Assembly (NCBI GenBank): GCA_949825065.1
Contig: OX463849.1
Location: 42,777,234-42,841,233, forward strand
Reading direction: 5' to 3'
Length of the DNA stretch: 64,000 bases
DNA from: Odontocerum albicorne
Taxonomy: Eukaryota > Arthropoda > Insecta > Trichoptera > Odontoceridae
Of the stretch, positions 55,225-64,000 are shown in pieces (positions within the stretch are counted from its first letter, which is position 1; every line of letters starts with the position of its first letter). A program made the position numbers and the translations under genes. Under the pieces are notes generated by a model that saw only the letters and a list, made by a program, of their open reading frames with translations, ran no database searches and was not told where the DNA came from.

Positions 55225-55810
55225 AATATACGAGTGAATCAAATATTAACGAGACTTTTTTGTTTTAATTTTTTTTATTTACAGAAAGAAAAATACCAAG
55301 TACACATAATTTTTCTACATCATTTCATGCTTTAGAAATGCATTTTTCCCAGCGGATCGTAGTTTTTTTTATCCCATCATCGTAAAAAGAAATGGGTTAT
55401 GTCAACAACCAATTGCGCACAAACCCCTCTACTCCATCGTCGTCGTTGAATCGTTGGCCTCCCAGAGTTTCTTTCAGTGGCCCAAGGAGATGAAAGTCGC
55501 AGCGTGATAGATCAGGGCGATAGGGAGGGTGTTCTAGTCGTGTCCAACTAATTTCCTCCAATTGTTCGCATGTTACAGCTGCAGTTTGGGGCATCACGTT
55601 GTCATGGAGAAGAATCACTTCTCGTATCGGTTAGTCGGTTGGTCACGTCTTTAGCATCGATACGCAAGTTTAACTTCACTCAAAAGCTTGCAGTAGTACG
55701 CCGCATTGATACTAATGTCGGAATTTGGTCGGTCACAAGCCTCCATTTTCCACATTTTTTTCCGATTTCGTCATGTTTGTTGTTGTTGTCTACAGATAAG
55801 CGTAATTGAA
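55225..55810 (-). pseudogene. Mariner transposase C-terminal half relic
   Basis: From 55618: MILLHDNVMPQTA (second catalytic Asp in HDN), then LEHPPYRPDLSRCDFHLLGP (third Asp in RCDFH), LKETLGGQRFNDDDGVEGFV and RNWL. Then KNYDPLGKMHF continues after a stop to about 55330. The stretch 55620-55800 holds frameshifted upstream sequence (LRIDAKDVTNR near 55670). The left boundary TACGAGTGAATCAAATATTA may be a decayed TIR. N-terminal domain not found. Confidence 0.75.
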
Positions 55811-56029
55811 ATCAAATAACATTTCTTATCAGTGTTCACTTGACTTATTTTTCTACATTTAATTAATTTTAGGAATATTTTATGTTACATATCATTACGC
55901 CGTTTCCCTGCTGCGTTACTTAAAAACTTGAATAATATTCAAGTTTTTTCTCCATTCGAACAGGCATTTATTTAAAACCTGACTGATACATATAGTGGAT
56001 CATGGACAGACTTAGACCTATATATTTTA
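55811..56029. other. AT-rich spacer
   Basis: No recognised feature. Confidence 0.4.
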
Positions 56030-56290
56030 TTTGGAGTCATCATAATCATCCGCCTCACCACCCAAGTTGGGTCTTTGTTACCTGCAGGATTCTTTGTCAC
56101 TTATCTCTCTCAGCAGCCTCCCCCAGTTGGTTATGCCCAATGTGCGGCATTTCTTTGCCATATCATGCCCAATGTGCGGAATTTCTCTCTCATATCATCA
56201 AACTATCTCAGCTTTGATTTCCGCTGTCTCCTACTTCACATCGGATCACTGAACAAAGCCTTCTTTGCATAGTCAGTGTTCTGCATGAGG
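56030..56290 (-). mobile_element. Possible LINE 3' end, unassigned
   Basis: Higher-GC segment with an internal short duplication (ATGCCCAATGTGCGG at about 56137 and 56166). On the minus strand it runs into a GGCGGATGATTATGATGACT tail, reminiscent of RTE-type simple tails. No certain reverse-transcriptase motif, so tentative. Confidence 0.3.
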
Positions 56291-57164
56291 TATATCAAAA
56301 GTGCCTAAATCAGCGTAATCTATCATTTTTTGCTACGTTAGCTTCTTCGTACAGGGTATAGAGCTCTTGTTTATTTATTTTCACTGTCATAAATTGAACC
56401 ATATATTCTTTCTTTGAAAGGTATCGAGAACTTTTTCGTCCCGCTTTGTAAGTGATCTCGTCTCCTGTTCTCGTCTCCATTAGCAAAGGTTTTAGCAGTG
56501 TTTTTTTATCGACTTTTTATATTCCTGGAGTGTAGACGAGACGATTATTTTTGAAGTGAATAGTTTTTCAAAATAATGACACCTTATGTATGTATACAAC
56601 CTTCTAAACTGTATTGAAAATGTTCCTTTTACTTGATTTTCACAGATAAAAAGAAATGTTCAAGGCTTATGAAAATTAAAATTCAATTAAAACGATTGAA
56701 AATCACTTCGGCCCTTAAAATTTAATATTTCAATTCGACTGTCTACAAGTTATTTAACGTTTGATAAATACATACATTAATTTTGACAATACATGTGTAG
56801 CTTACATCACCAACACAATAAATACACTCGCTTGCAGACAATGGCAATGATTTTTCCTTCGCTTAGCAATTTGTTAACGCCCAACCCGTACGAAACCACG
56901 CGCCTAAATGTTCGCAACTCATTTTTTATCTCGACCTTTTTTTATTTATTTGTGCAATACCATATTCACGTGGAATGGGATAGCGTAGTGCTCTCGTTCG
57001 TTGCCACATTTTTTTCTTTTAAAAATAATAAACAGAAGCATAAAAATAATTTATTTATAAGTCTGGATTTTTAACAAATTTGATTCTGTAATTTGGGAAA
57101 CATATTAAACAATGTGTCTATTAACCGATCATTTCGATAGAAATAAAACTGAGTGCACATAATG
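56291..57164. other. AT-rich sequence, no gene recognised
   Basis: An open stretch at 56793-57074 (93 codons) has no recognisable homology. Confidence 0.45.
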
Positions 57165-57595
57165 GAACTATGGTTTCGACATTAGGATACGATGAAAGTA
57201 TTATATGTGGTAGAAATGTGAGCATTGCGTTACATTAAGATAAACTAGGAAATAATGCGGATTGAAAGAAGATGCAGTGCTTAAGGCGAAGAAAGCAGTA
57301 TTGCGATGGTTCGGCCACGTAGAAAGAATGAGTGATGAACATTTTTCAAAGATAGTTTGTACGCATAGTATAACATAGAAGGTACGAGAAATTGCAAAGA
57401 TCTAGAAAAATGTAGCACTATCAAATTAATCGAATTCTGAAAGAGGGAATAGCGAAAAGCTTTTATAATAGAAGAGTTTGCATGACGAGGTCTAAATACG
57501 TGGCAGAAGTGAAAAATGTGTGCCAGGATAGAATGAACTTGATACAATTAATAGATCTTTTCTCTCTCCGCTAATATGGATATGGCGTGATGGTG
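57165..57595 (+). mobile_element. LINE-L 3'-end relic
   Basis: VVEM-type block, then LRWFGHVERMSDEHFSKIVC near 57300, NRILKEGIAKSFYNRRVCMT, RSKYVAEVKNVCQDRMNL and the tail TATGGCGTGATGGTGATTAT. Same subfamily as 49800-49910. Confidence 0.7.
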
Positions 57596-57784
57596 ATTAT
57601 GATAATTTTGGTTACACTTTGTAAAAAATGTCGTATCTTATTTTAAACGATCATATATCCATCATCCCTTCTTTTTCCTTTGATAAATGTTATCTCACTT
57701 TTACTTTAATATGTACTCGTATATGCCCATAAATTTCATAAATATATATAATTTGGATATTTTTTGCGACCATATTACTTGCTT

Positions 57785-57860
57785 TATTTACTTTTGTCTG
57801 ATTAGTTGGAAGTAATTGTCGCTTGGAAATAAGCCCACCAGATTGTTTTTGCAATGAAGT
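57785..57860 (+). mobile_element. SINE-1 tail fragment
   Basis: TGTCTGATTAGTTGGAAGTA, ATTGTCGCTTGGAAATAAGC and CCACCAGATTG match the SINE-1 tail. Confidence 0.55.
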
Positions 57861-58423
57861 GTTAAATAAATGGGGTCATAAAGGTGTGGATTGAAAAACA
57901 TTTATGACGTCCCCGTCGGGTATGTTCTATTTACACTGTGGTTATGCCTTATTGGGAGGGTCGAACTAGATGCAACCTGGTTTTAATAGGTGATCTGACA
58001 CATCTTGTTTTTTTTATGAATCATGTGAAATTGATGTAATTTTTTTTTCTTGTATTTCTTAGATTTTTCTATTAATAAACTAGATAATTATTATTAAATA
58101 TATAATTAAGAGAGGAATTATAAAAATGGTTTGGCCACATTGAGATATTGACTTTAAACAAATATATCTTAGAAAAAATAGATAGTGAAGAAGAGAGAGA
58201 ATGAAAGGAGATAATTGATATTAATTGAGGGAAATGTTATAACTACGAGAAACACGAGATCTTCAGAGGATGAAGAAACGTTTGAACATCGAAAAGTTAA
58301 AGGCTCTGTGTGTGAATTGAAAGGCGTTGACATTTGTTTTCTCCAAACTCCATAAGATACATTCTGTGATGGCATGTATGTATGTTCAACAAAGTGTATT
58401 ATATTATGTTTTTAATATTTTTT
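57861..58423. other. AT-rich sequence with a possible LINE-L remnant
   Basis: 58125-58330 (TGGTTTGGCCACATTGAGAT, GTGAAGAAGAGAGAGAATGA, ATCGAAAAGTTAAAGGCTCT) loosely follows LINE-L order but is too decayed to be sure. Confidence 0.3.
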
Positions 58424-59052
58424 TTAACCTTTCCTTCCCTGTGTTGGGTATCTTCTACACGTTGCTTCTAATAACCATCAATATCTCTATAAATATAATA
58501 AATACAAGGTTAACATTTTAGGTATTCCTCCATAATATATTTACGCATTGATTTAAAAAATAATATTAATAATAATCAGAATTTATCGACTACATCGAGG
58601 TGTTTTGTAAAGATCGAAAACAAATTCGCATTTAAACGCTGCGAGTGCCTCGTCTTGACGATAGGTGAATAGTATGCGGGAAGCGCGACACTATATTCGC
58701 ATCTCACTCTTGCATACTCCACTGAATTGCGAGGAGCTGAATTGTCTCAACGTCGCAAGCATAAGCGTAAGCGCCGGGGTATGCAACTGACGTTCCGCGC
58801 CACTAGTAGCTTCTAGGCTTGCAAATAGGTTAGACGTACGCCCGTTCCGTGAGCGTTGCCAGATTGTTTTTTAATGTTTTCAGCAAATAAATCTCAATTA
58901 TTATAATTTTTAACTTCAATTATAATTAACTAAGGGGATTATCTATGAATGTTCTTATTTTTCCGATTTAAAATCGCTAATTTTTGATCGCGTACTCACT
59001 ACCCAACACCGGAGCACGCGTTTCAATTTTAACACAGTAAGGGAGGGGTTAA
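58424..59052 (+). mobile_element. piggyBac-type non-autonomous element (MITE), copy 3
   Basis: TTAA at both ends (58424-58427, 59049-59052). It starts TTAACCTTTCCTTCCCTGTG and ends GGGAGGGGTTAA. It matches copy 2 in the same orientation nearly throughout, including ACTACATCGAGGTGTTT, GCGCGACACTATATTCGCAT and CGCCCGTTCCGTGAGCG. Confidence 0.85.
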
Positions 59053-60424
59053 AAAGTGCATAAGCATAATAACTTTCCCTTCTAATTCCCAGAATGGCGG
59101 ATGCCCCTTCAATCATTGAACAGTTAAATGCGTAATGAGGCGTGCCTTGATTGAAGCCATACATAATGCAGAAAAACTGAGCTGCATTGAACTGAACGCT
59201 GTTAGCGTGTTCTCACCGGCTTAGTTGGTTCACAGTACATCGTATGATGATATCATATATACAAGTATACGTAGAGGAACATCAGGTTGATAATTCGCCA
59301 CAACACAACACGTGAGACGGTGCAGATACGAGTATAATAAGGGATAAGTGTGAACCTTGTAAAAATCGTTTGTACCCATGGCTTGCCCCTACGAATAAAG
59401 CTATATAACATTAAATTATTAATATCTATTGAAATTGATGAAACCAAACTATAGATTAGTCTATAATCCATATACTAGTGGAATATGTCATACATTGTTC
59501 AATTTACATAAATATATTATTGTTTTTTGTATAAAATAAACGTAATTTGACACGGACGTAAAATGTGATTCAAGAACTCTAGAATTGAACTACTTCGGTT
59601 GAAGTATGACCTGCTGATGTTGAAAGTGAAGAAATAAAGGCTTACAACCTTGTCAGATAGAAGAAATATTTTTGAACTCACAACATTGTTTGAGATTGTC
59701 AGTTCGCATTTTAATAGTCTGGAATTAACTGAGCTTATCCTTGTGGGGCAACTCGGCCAAATATTTTGTTCCATAGTGAACTTGTTGCAAGTAACTATTT
59801 GAACAACTGTTGCATAACAAGGCTACACAGATTGAGTAATCAATATAGGTATTGTATTGATTTTAATATGGTTTTGACTATTTACAGAAATAAATTGAAG
59901 AAGTTGTTTTTGCCGGAATGAATTGATTGAATTGTACAATATGATTGAATTGTATTTACTTTGTTGTGTTGTTCTACTTGTACTGTTTTTTTTTCCTATT
60001 TTATAACACTGCTTACATGTCTATGTTTAATTATATATGTTGTTTTTTATATTTATATCAAAAAGGTTATTTGATCGTTGAAATTAATAAATTAAACTAA
60101 AATCATGAAAATACTACTTGTCAATTATTTGCCTAAGAGTGGGAGATTTCAATCCAATGAATTCATGCCGGTAAAAACAACTTATTTACTTTATTTATGT
60201 TGTAGTCAGTCATAATTTACGTTATTGATGTAGAGAAAATAAATATGCAACATCAAAATAACAAAACAAAAAAAAAAAGTAAATTAAATAAAAAAAAAAA
60301 CGAATATAAATTTAACAAAGTTAGCGGTGGCTAGGAGAAGGAAAGGAAGAATGGAAAAAAGATGGTGTTAAAGTAGGAAAGACAAGTTATTTCAGTGACG
60401 GGAGTAACATTGTAAGCATTTCAA
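59053..60424. other. AT-rich sequence, no gene recognised
   Basis: About 1.4 kb, no recognised gene. 60260-60310 holds A-rich low-complexity tracts. Confidence 0.45.
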
Positions 60425-60575
60425 TTATGGTAAATACATACCATTGCGCTGTTTCCCGTTTAATGTAGGCAGAGAGGGCAGAGGGTCATACTTTCCTATC
60501 GCGACACACATATTTCGTCTTTTCCACATCCATACACCTTTTCATTCTAGTCCTGCGATTTATCTTACTTTTCCT
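60425..60575 (-). mobile_element. LINE-L extreme 3' end
   Basis: Plus-strand CATTGCGCTGTTTCCCGTTT, CATACTTTCCTATCGCGACA, CACATCCATACACCTTTTCA and TTCTAGTCCTGCGATTTAT are complements of the LINE-L DREMA, CRDRKV, KRCMDVE and NRR/LD blocks. Confidence 0.65.
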
Positions 60576-60584
60576 GCTTTCAAA

Positions 60585-60920
60585 TTATGCTGCAAATTTT
60601 ATATTTGTTGGTAGCTTGTTCCAGAGTTTAACAGCATATTCAATACAAGACGAGGGGAAAAATGAAGAGCGAATGGCTGAAAAAGCTAAAAGGCAATCTC
60701 CGTTGTAGCGTAAGCGGGTCCGTGATTGAAAAGTCGTTAAAAATGTTCGACGAAGTGCACGTCTTATTTGTAAATATAAACGTTTAGTTATTGTTTCGTT
60801 ATTAATTTTCCCCACATGTTTCATTTCGCTAACTAAAATATAAGAGTAGCAATTATCATCAATTAAAAATGCATGGATCGACGCCCAAAAAGGGCTTGTA
60901 TAGATAGACTCAAGTATCAA
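60585..60920 (-). pseudogene. Possible LINE (Jockey/CR1-like) C-terminal remnant
   Basis: The 111-codon minus-strand frame ends SAIRSSFFPSSCIEYAVKLW then NKLPTNIKFAA. A block of the form SFFP/Y-IRLWN-LP followed by a short tail is typical of Jockey- and CR1-like LINE C-termini. The upstream part of the frame (NETITKRLYLQIRRALRRTF) is not diagnostic. Tentative. Confidence 0.4.
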
Positions 60921-61602
60921 ATTTTATACATGTTTACAATCAAGCATTTAACTGTCTGAATATATTACGAATATATAATATATTATACATATTATGTAGA
61001 CCGGATTCAACTTTCACCGTTAACTATTGCGAAAGATCACACGTAGATAGCGCCGAGTACAGAGAACTGGAATTTTTTGAGGTTACGTATTGTTTTCCAC
61101 TTCATATTATGTGAACTAAATTTATGACGGTTTTATTTATTGAGCACACACACACAATACGTAATACAATCACTGGAACTGGGTGAAAAAGGACAGATTC
61201 ACACAAAGCGCACGGAATAAAATGATGGTTAGTATGGTGGAACACCAATATGCTGTTGGTATGAAAAGATTGGCTTTGTTTATTGCTGTACATATGATTT
61301 AAGGGCGCTGCCCCTTTTAATAACCAAGGCCAATGTAATGTATGTTTTGTGTAATTGATTTTTTTTGCTACACATTGTTCCATATATTATTCATCGTCAT
61401 ATTAATTAGCTGCTCTGTGTCTATTGTCGAACAAAACCTCCTTTCCAACATTTTTCATTTCTTTGTTTTGGGCACTCTGCTTTCAATCTCTCCACGTTCA
61501 TTTTTTATTGTTTTCTGATCTTTGTGTTACCCAAAAATTATTTTCAAGTTCTAGATTGACGATCCTCAAACAACATTTTGAAATAAGTTAAAATATTTAC
61601 AA
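60921..61602. other. AT-rich sequence, no gene recognised
   Basis: A 93-codon minus-strand open stretch (61102-61383) has no recognisable motif. Confidence 0.4.
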
Positions 61603-61896
61603 TTTTGCTTCTAGTCCCTTGTCCGTGTATTGAATGTTGTGTTGTGTTCTATCTTCATTGTGTACAGTACAATAATACGCATTGATTGCAAATCATAGTA
61701 TTTTGCTTCTAGTCCCTTGTCCGTGTATTGAATGTTGTGTTGTGTTCTATCTTCATTGTGTACAGTACAATAATACGCATTTATTGCAAATCATAGTATT
61801 TTGCTTCTAGTCCCTTGTCCGTGTATTGAATGTTGTGTTGTATTCTATCTTCATTGTGTACAGTACAATAATACGCATTTATTGCAAATCATAGTC
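61603..61896. repeat. 98-bp tandem array, three units, ending in a SINE-1 tail
   Basis: Units start at 61603, 61701 and 61799 (exact 98-bp period): TTTTGCTTCTAGTCCCTTGT, CTATCTTCATTGTGTACAGT, ACAATAATACGCATTTATTG. The CATTGTGTACAGTACAA block resembles the SINE-1 extreme 3' end (minus strand). The last unit runs straight into the SINE-1 body at 61890, so the unit seems to include the SINE end and its flank. Confidence 0.85.
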
Positions 61897-62045
61897 TTTT
61901 CCAACCAACCAAAAACATGTTAAAAACATCTTAAATCAAAACCAGACTACAATCATTTGAAAAAAAAATGCGTTTCATCGGGTATCGATTCTGCATCGTT
62001 CGTTATCATGTTCCAAGATCACTGCTATTGTCCGTTAGTTGAAAC
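61885..62045 (-). mobile_element. SINE-1 copy with degraded head
   Basis: CTTTTCCAACCAACCAAAAA, TCAAAACCAGACTACAATCA, then the inverted head CATCGGGTATCGATTCTGCA, degraded after the B box. Its 3' end is part of the 98-bp array. Confidence 0.6.
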
Positions 62046-62292
62046 ATATTTTCGGATGCATTGCCGTGGTTGACTTAGAAGATGACCGAGCATAATGTTC
62101 GCTCGCTGTATTTAGAAGCGGTGTTTAAACATGAAGGAACCTTGAAGTCGAAACATCATATTGACTTTCATAATATTGTGGACAGTTAGTTACCCGGAGA
62201 GTTTCATACTTGTCCAAATCATTGCAGCAGATTCTTCAGCTTTAATCTATGTTACATAATGATGAACTCCTTATACGAGTAATATAAATTCA
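62046..62292. other. AT-rich spacer
   Basis: No recognised feature. Confidence 0.45.
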
Positions 62293-62395
62293 TATGGTTC
62301 AGCCTGGTGTCTTGGCCGATATTACCACACGGCAATAATGCTGTCAGGCTGTACTGTATACACCGAAAATGTAATACAATACAAAATTTCTTTTT
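62293..62395 (+). mobile_element. SINE-1 tail fragment
   Basis: CAGCCTGGTGTCTTGGCCGA, TATTACCACACGGCAATAAT, GCTGTCAGGCTGTACTGTAT and ACCGAAAATGTAATACAATA: complete SINE-1 3' end. The 52-bp array starts about 15 bp downstream. Confidence 0.6.
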
Positions 62396-62405
62396 GTTCA
62401 ACTTT

Positions 62406-62876
62406 AGTTTATTTGAATTCGATATCACATTTCAAAGATGAAGCCAACTAGTTAAAGATTTTATTTGAATTCGATATCACATTTCAAAGATGAAGCAAAC
62501 TAGTTAAATATTTTATTATAATTCGATATCACATTTCAAAGATGAAGCCAACTAGTTAAATATTTTATTTAAATTCGATATCACATTTCAAAGATGAACC
62601 CAACTAGTTAAATATTTTATTTGAATTCGATATCACATTTCAAAGATGAAGCCAACTAGTTAAACATTTTATTTGGATTCGATATCACATTTCAAAGATG
62701 AAGCCAACTAGTTAAACATTTTATGTGAATTCGATATCACATTTCAAAGATGAACCCAACTAGTTCAATATTTTATTTGAATTCGATATCACATTTCAAA
62801 GATGAAGCCAACTAGTTAAACATTTTATTTGAATTCGATATCACATTTCAAAGATGAAGCCAACTAGTTAAACATT
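62406..62876. repeat. 52-bp tandem array, nine units
   Basis: GAATTCGATATCACATTTCA, AAGATGAAGCCAACTAGTTA, A(A/T)(C/T)ATTTTATTT repeated with an exact 52-bp period (unit anchors near 62415, 62467, 62519, 62571, 62623, 62675, 62727, 62779 and 62831). Scattered single-base variants (AAGCAAAC, AACCCAAC). It begins directly after the SINE-1 3' end. Confidence 0.92.
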
Positions 62877-63629
62877 TTTTAATACGCTAATTGTATTCAA
62901 TGTGAATTTAATTCCAGTCACGACATTTGGCAAATACGTATTAATTTTTTTACAAATTATCAGACGTGCTAAACTATGTACATAGTAATAAGATATGGAA
63001 TATAAATATGAAATAACGTTTTTTCCTTCTTAGAATTTGCTAACAGACACTGCGTTACATGATTAGACATGGCATCGTATAGACATTTCGTTCATGTGTC
63101 GAATCTTATATTTTATTTTCTTGAAGTCTTCAGACTTTTTGTATACTGTTTTCAAGTACACAAAAAATATTTGTAATAAATCTTTCCATGTTGATTTCCA
63201 GAGAAAATATCAATGGCTTCACGGAATATTTCATAAATTTATTAATTTGCGTTCAAATTACATGTTTTTTTTATTTTATACATTTACCAAACATAAATAC
63301 AAAAAATATCTTAAAAACTACTCTAATTGAAATATTATAACTATTAATTAACCTAATTTGAATTTCTTACAATTCATTTTGAATTTCTGTTTTAATTTTT
63401 GTTGTTTTTGTATTTCTGTATATTTTTGTTTTTATTTTTATTCTTATGATTGTGTGCGGTATATTGTGGGATGAATATTTTCGGTCTTTCTGGAGAGATG
63501 ATGTGTGAGGAGTTTAATTTCGCATGATGTTTCCAGTTGTAATTGAGTGTCACTGTTTGTCAGGTTGATGAGAACGTGCATCGGGGTTTTGTTTTTGTGT
63601 AATCAAAAATCGGAAAGAAGTATCGATTT
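62877..63629. other. AT-rich sequence, no gene recognised
   Basis: No recognised feature. Confidence 0.45.
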
Positions 63630-63725
63630 ATTTTTTCATGCTAAATATCCTCAGTGAGATACAGGCAAAATACTAGTTTACTGGGGATACGACAAATGAA
63701 AGGCAACAAACCCAGATCCATTAAA
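63630..63725 (-). repeat. Dispersed repeat R1, copy 4 (reverse)
   Basis: Reverse complement shows GGGTTTGTTGCCTTTCATTT, GTATCCCCAGTAAACTAGTA, then CTCACTGAGGATATTTAG, matching the left part of R1 copies at 2655 and 50305. The right half is missing. Confidence 0.55.
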
Positions 63726-63797
63726 ATTGTATGTCCAAATTAAATAACCTGTTGTTTTTCGCAAATGATGTATATTTCTTGTCATGTGTAATAATAA

Positions 63798-64000
<203 letters not shown>

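Overview
This window looks like a gene-poor stretch of an insect (arthropod) nuclear chromosome. The DNA is strongly AT-rich, I see no operons, rRNA or intact tRNA genes, and no host protein-coding gene could be recognised. Almost everything identifiable is a transposable element, a relic of one, or a tandem array. The mix (mariner-like elements with TA target sites, TTAA-flanked piggyBac-type non-autonomous elements, RTE-like LINEs, tRNA-headed SINEs) is typical of insects. I cannot fix the order from sequence alone.

Layout. 0.5-1.8 kb: 5'-truncated RTE-like LINE on the minus strand, readable to its natural stop except for one internal nonsense codon. 1.9-2.2 kb: full-length SINE (called SINE-2 here). 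2.9-3.8 kb: internally deleted mariner. 5.1-5.6 kb: solo LTR-like element. 6.35-7.3 kb: mariner with a 228-codon open catalytic domain. 7.9-8.8 kb: second RTE-like LINE 3' end. 11-12 kb: 64-bp array split by a second copy of the solo LTR, next to SINEs. 15.4-16 kb: LINE relic in which one short coding segment has become a 6-copy array. 18.3-19 kb: long inverted repeat. 20.3 kb: 215-bp MITE. 21.5-24 kb: LINE tails and a 75-bp array. 24.3-28.4 kb: SINEs and a piggyBac-type MITE. 30-32.6 kb: 41-, 30- and 62-bp arrays, the last two almost perfectly homogeneous. 33.7-36 kb: LINE nested in LINE, then a second piggyBac-type MITE. 40-41.3 kb: 56-bp array and a fold-back mariner. 42.5-47.3 kb: three more mariner relics and the third solo LTR. 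49.8-52.7 kb: LINE tails, a perfect 23-bp-arm hairpin, a 46-bp array. 55-60.9 kb: mariner relic, LINE tails, third piggyBac-type MITE. 61.6-62.9 kb: 98- and 52-bp arrays. 63.8-64 kb: (AT)n reaching the window edge.

Families. One short LINE 3'-end family (called LINE-L: it encodes WFGHVERMNEER-like and CQDRK-like motifs) recurs about fourteen times in both orientations. Two tRNA-headed SINE families recur: SINE-1 (tail with an ATTGCCATGTGGCAAT-like palindrome and a CTGGTTGG box) and SINE-2 (body with GTGGTTCT and ACATTGTCT-like boxes). Mariner-like DNA is the main protein-coding component, with eight relics; none has a complete transposase, but two carry the same N-terminal deletion between intact 30-bp terminal repeats.

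The most interesting pattern is that tandem arrays sit on TE ends. Several minisatellites abut, or are built from, SINE 3' ends, and one is built from LINE coding sequence. Two candidate internal micro-exons (5.9 kb and 27.2 kb, plus strand, compatible phase) are the only weak hint that the window could be intronic sequence of a large gene.
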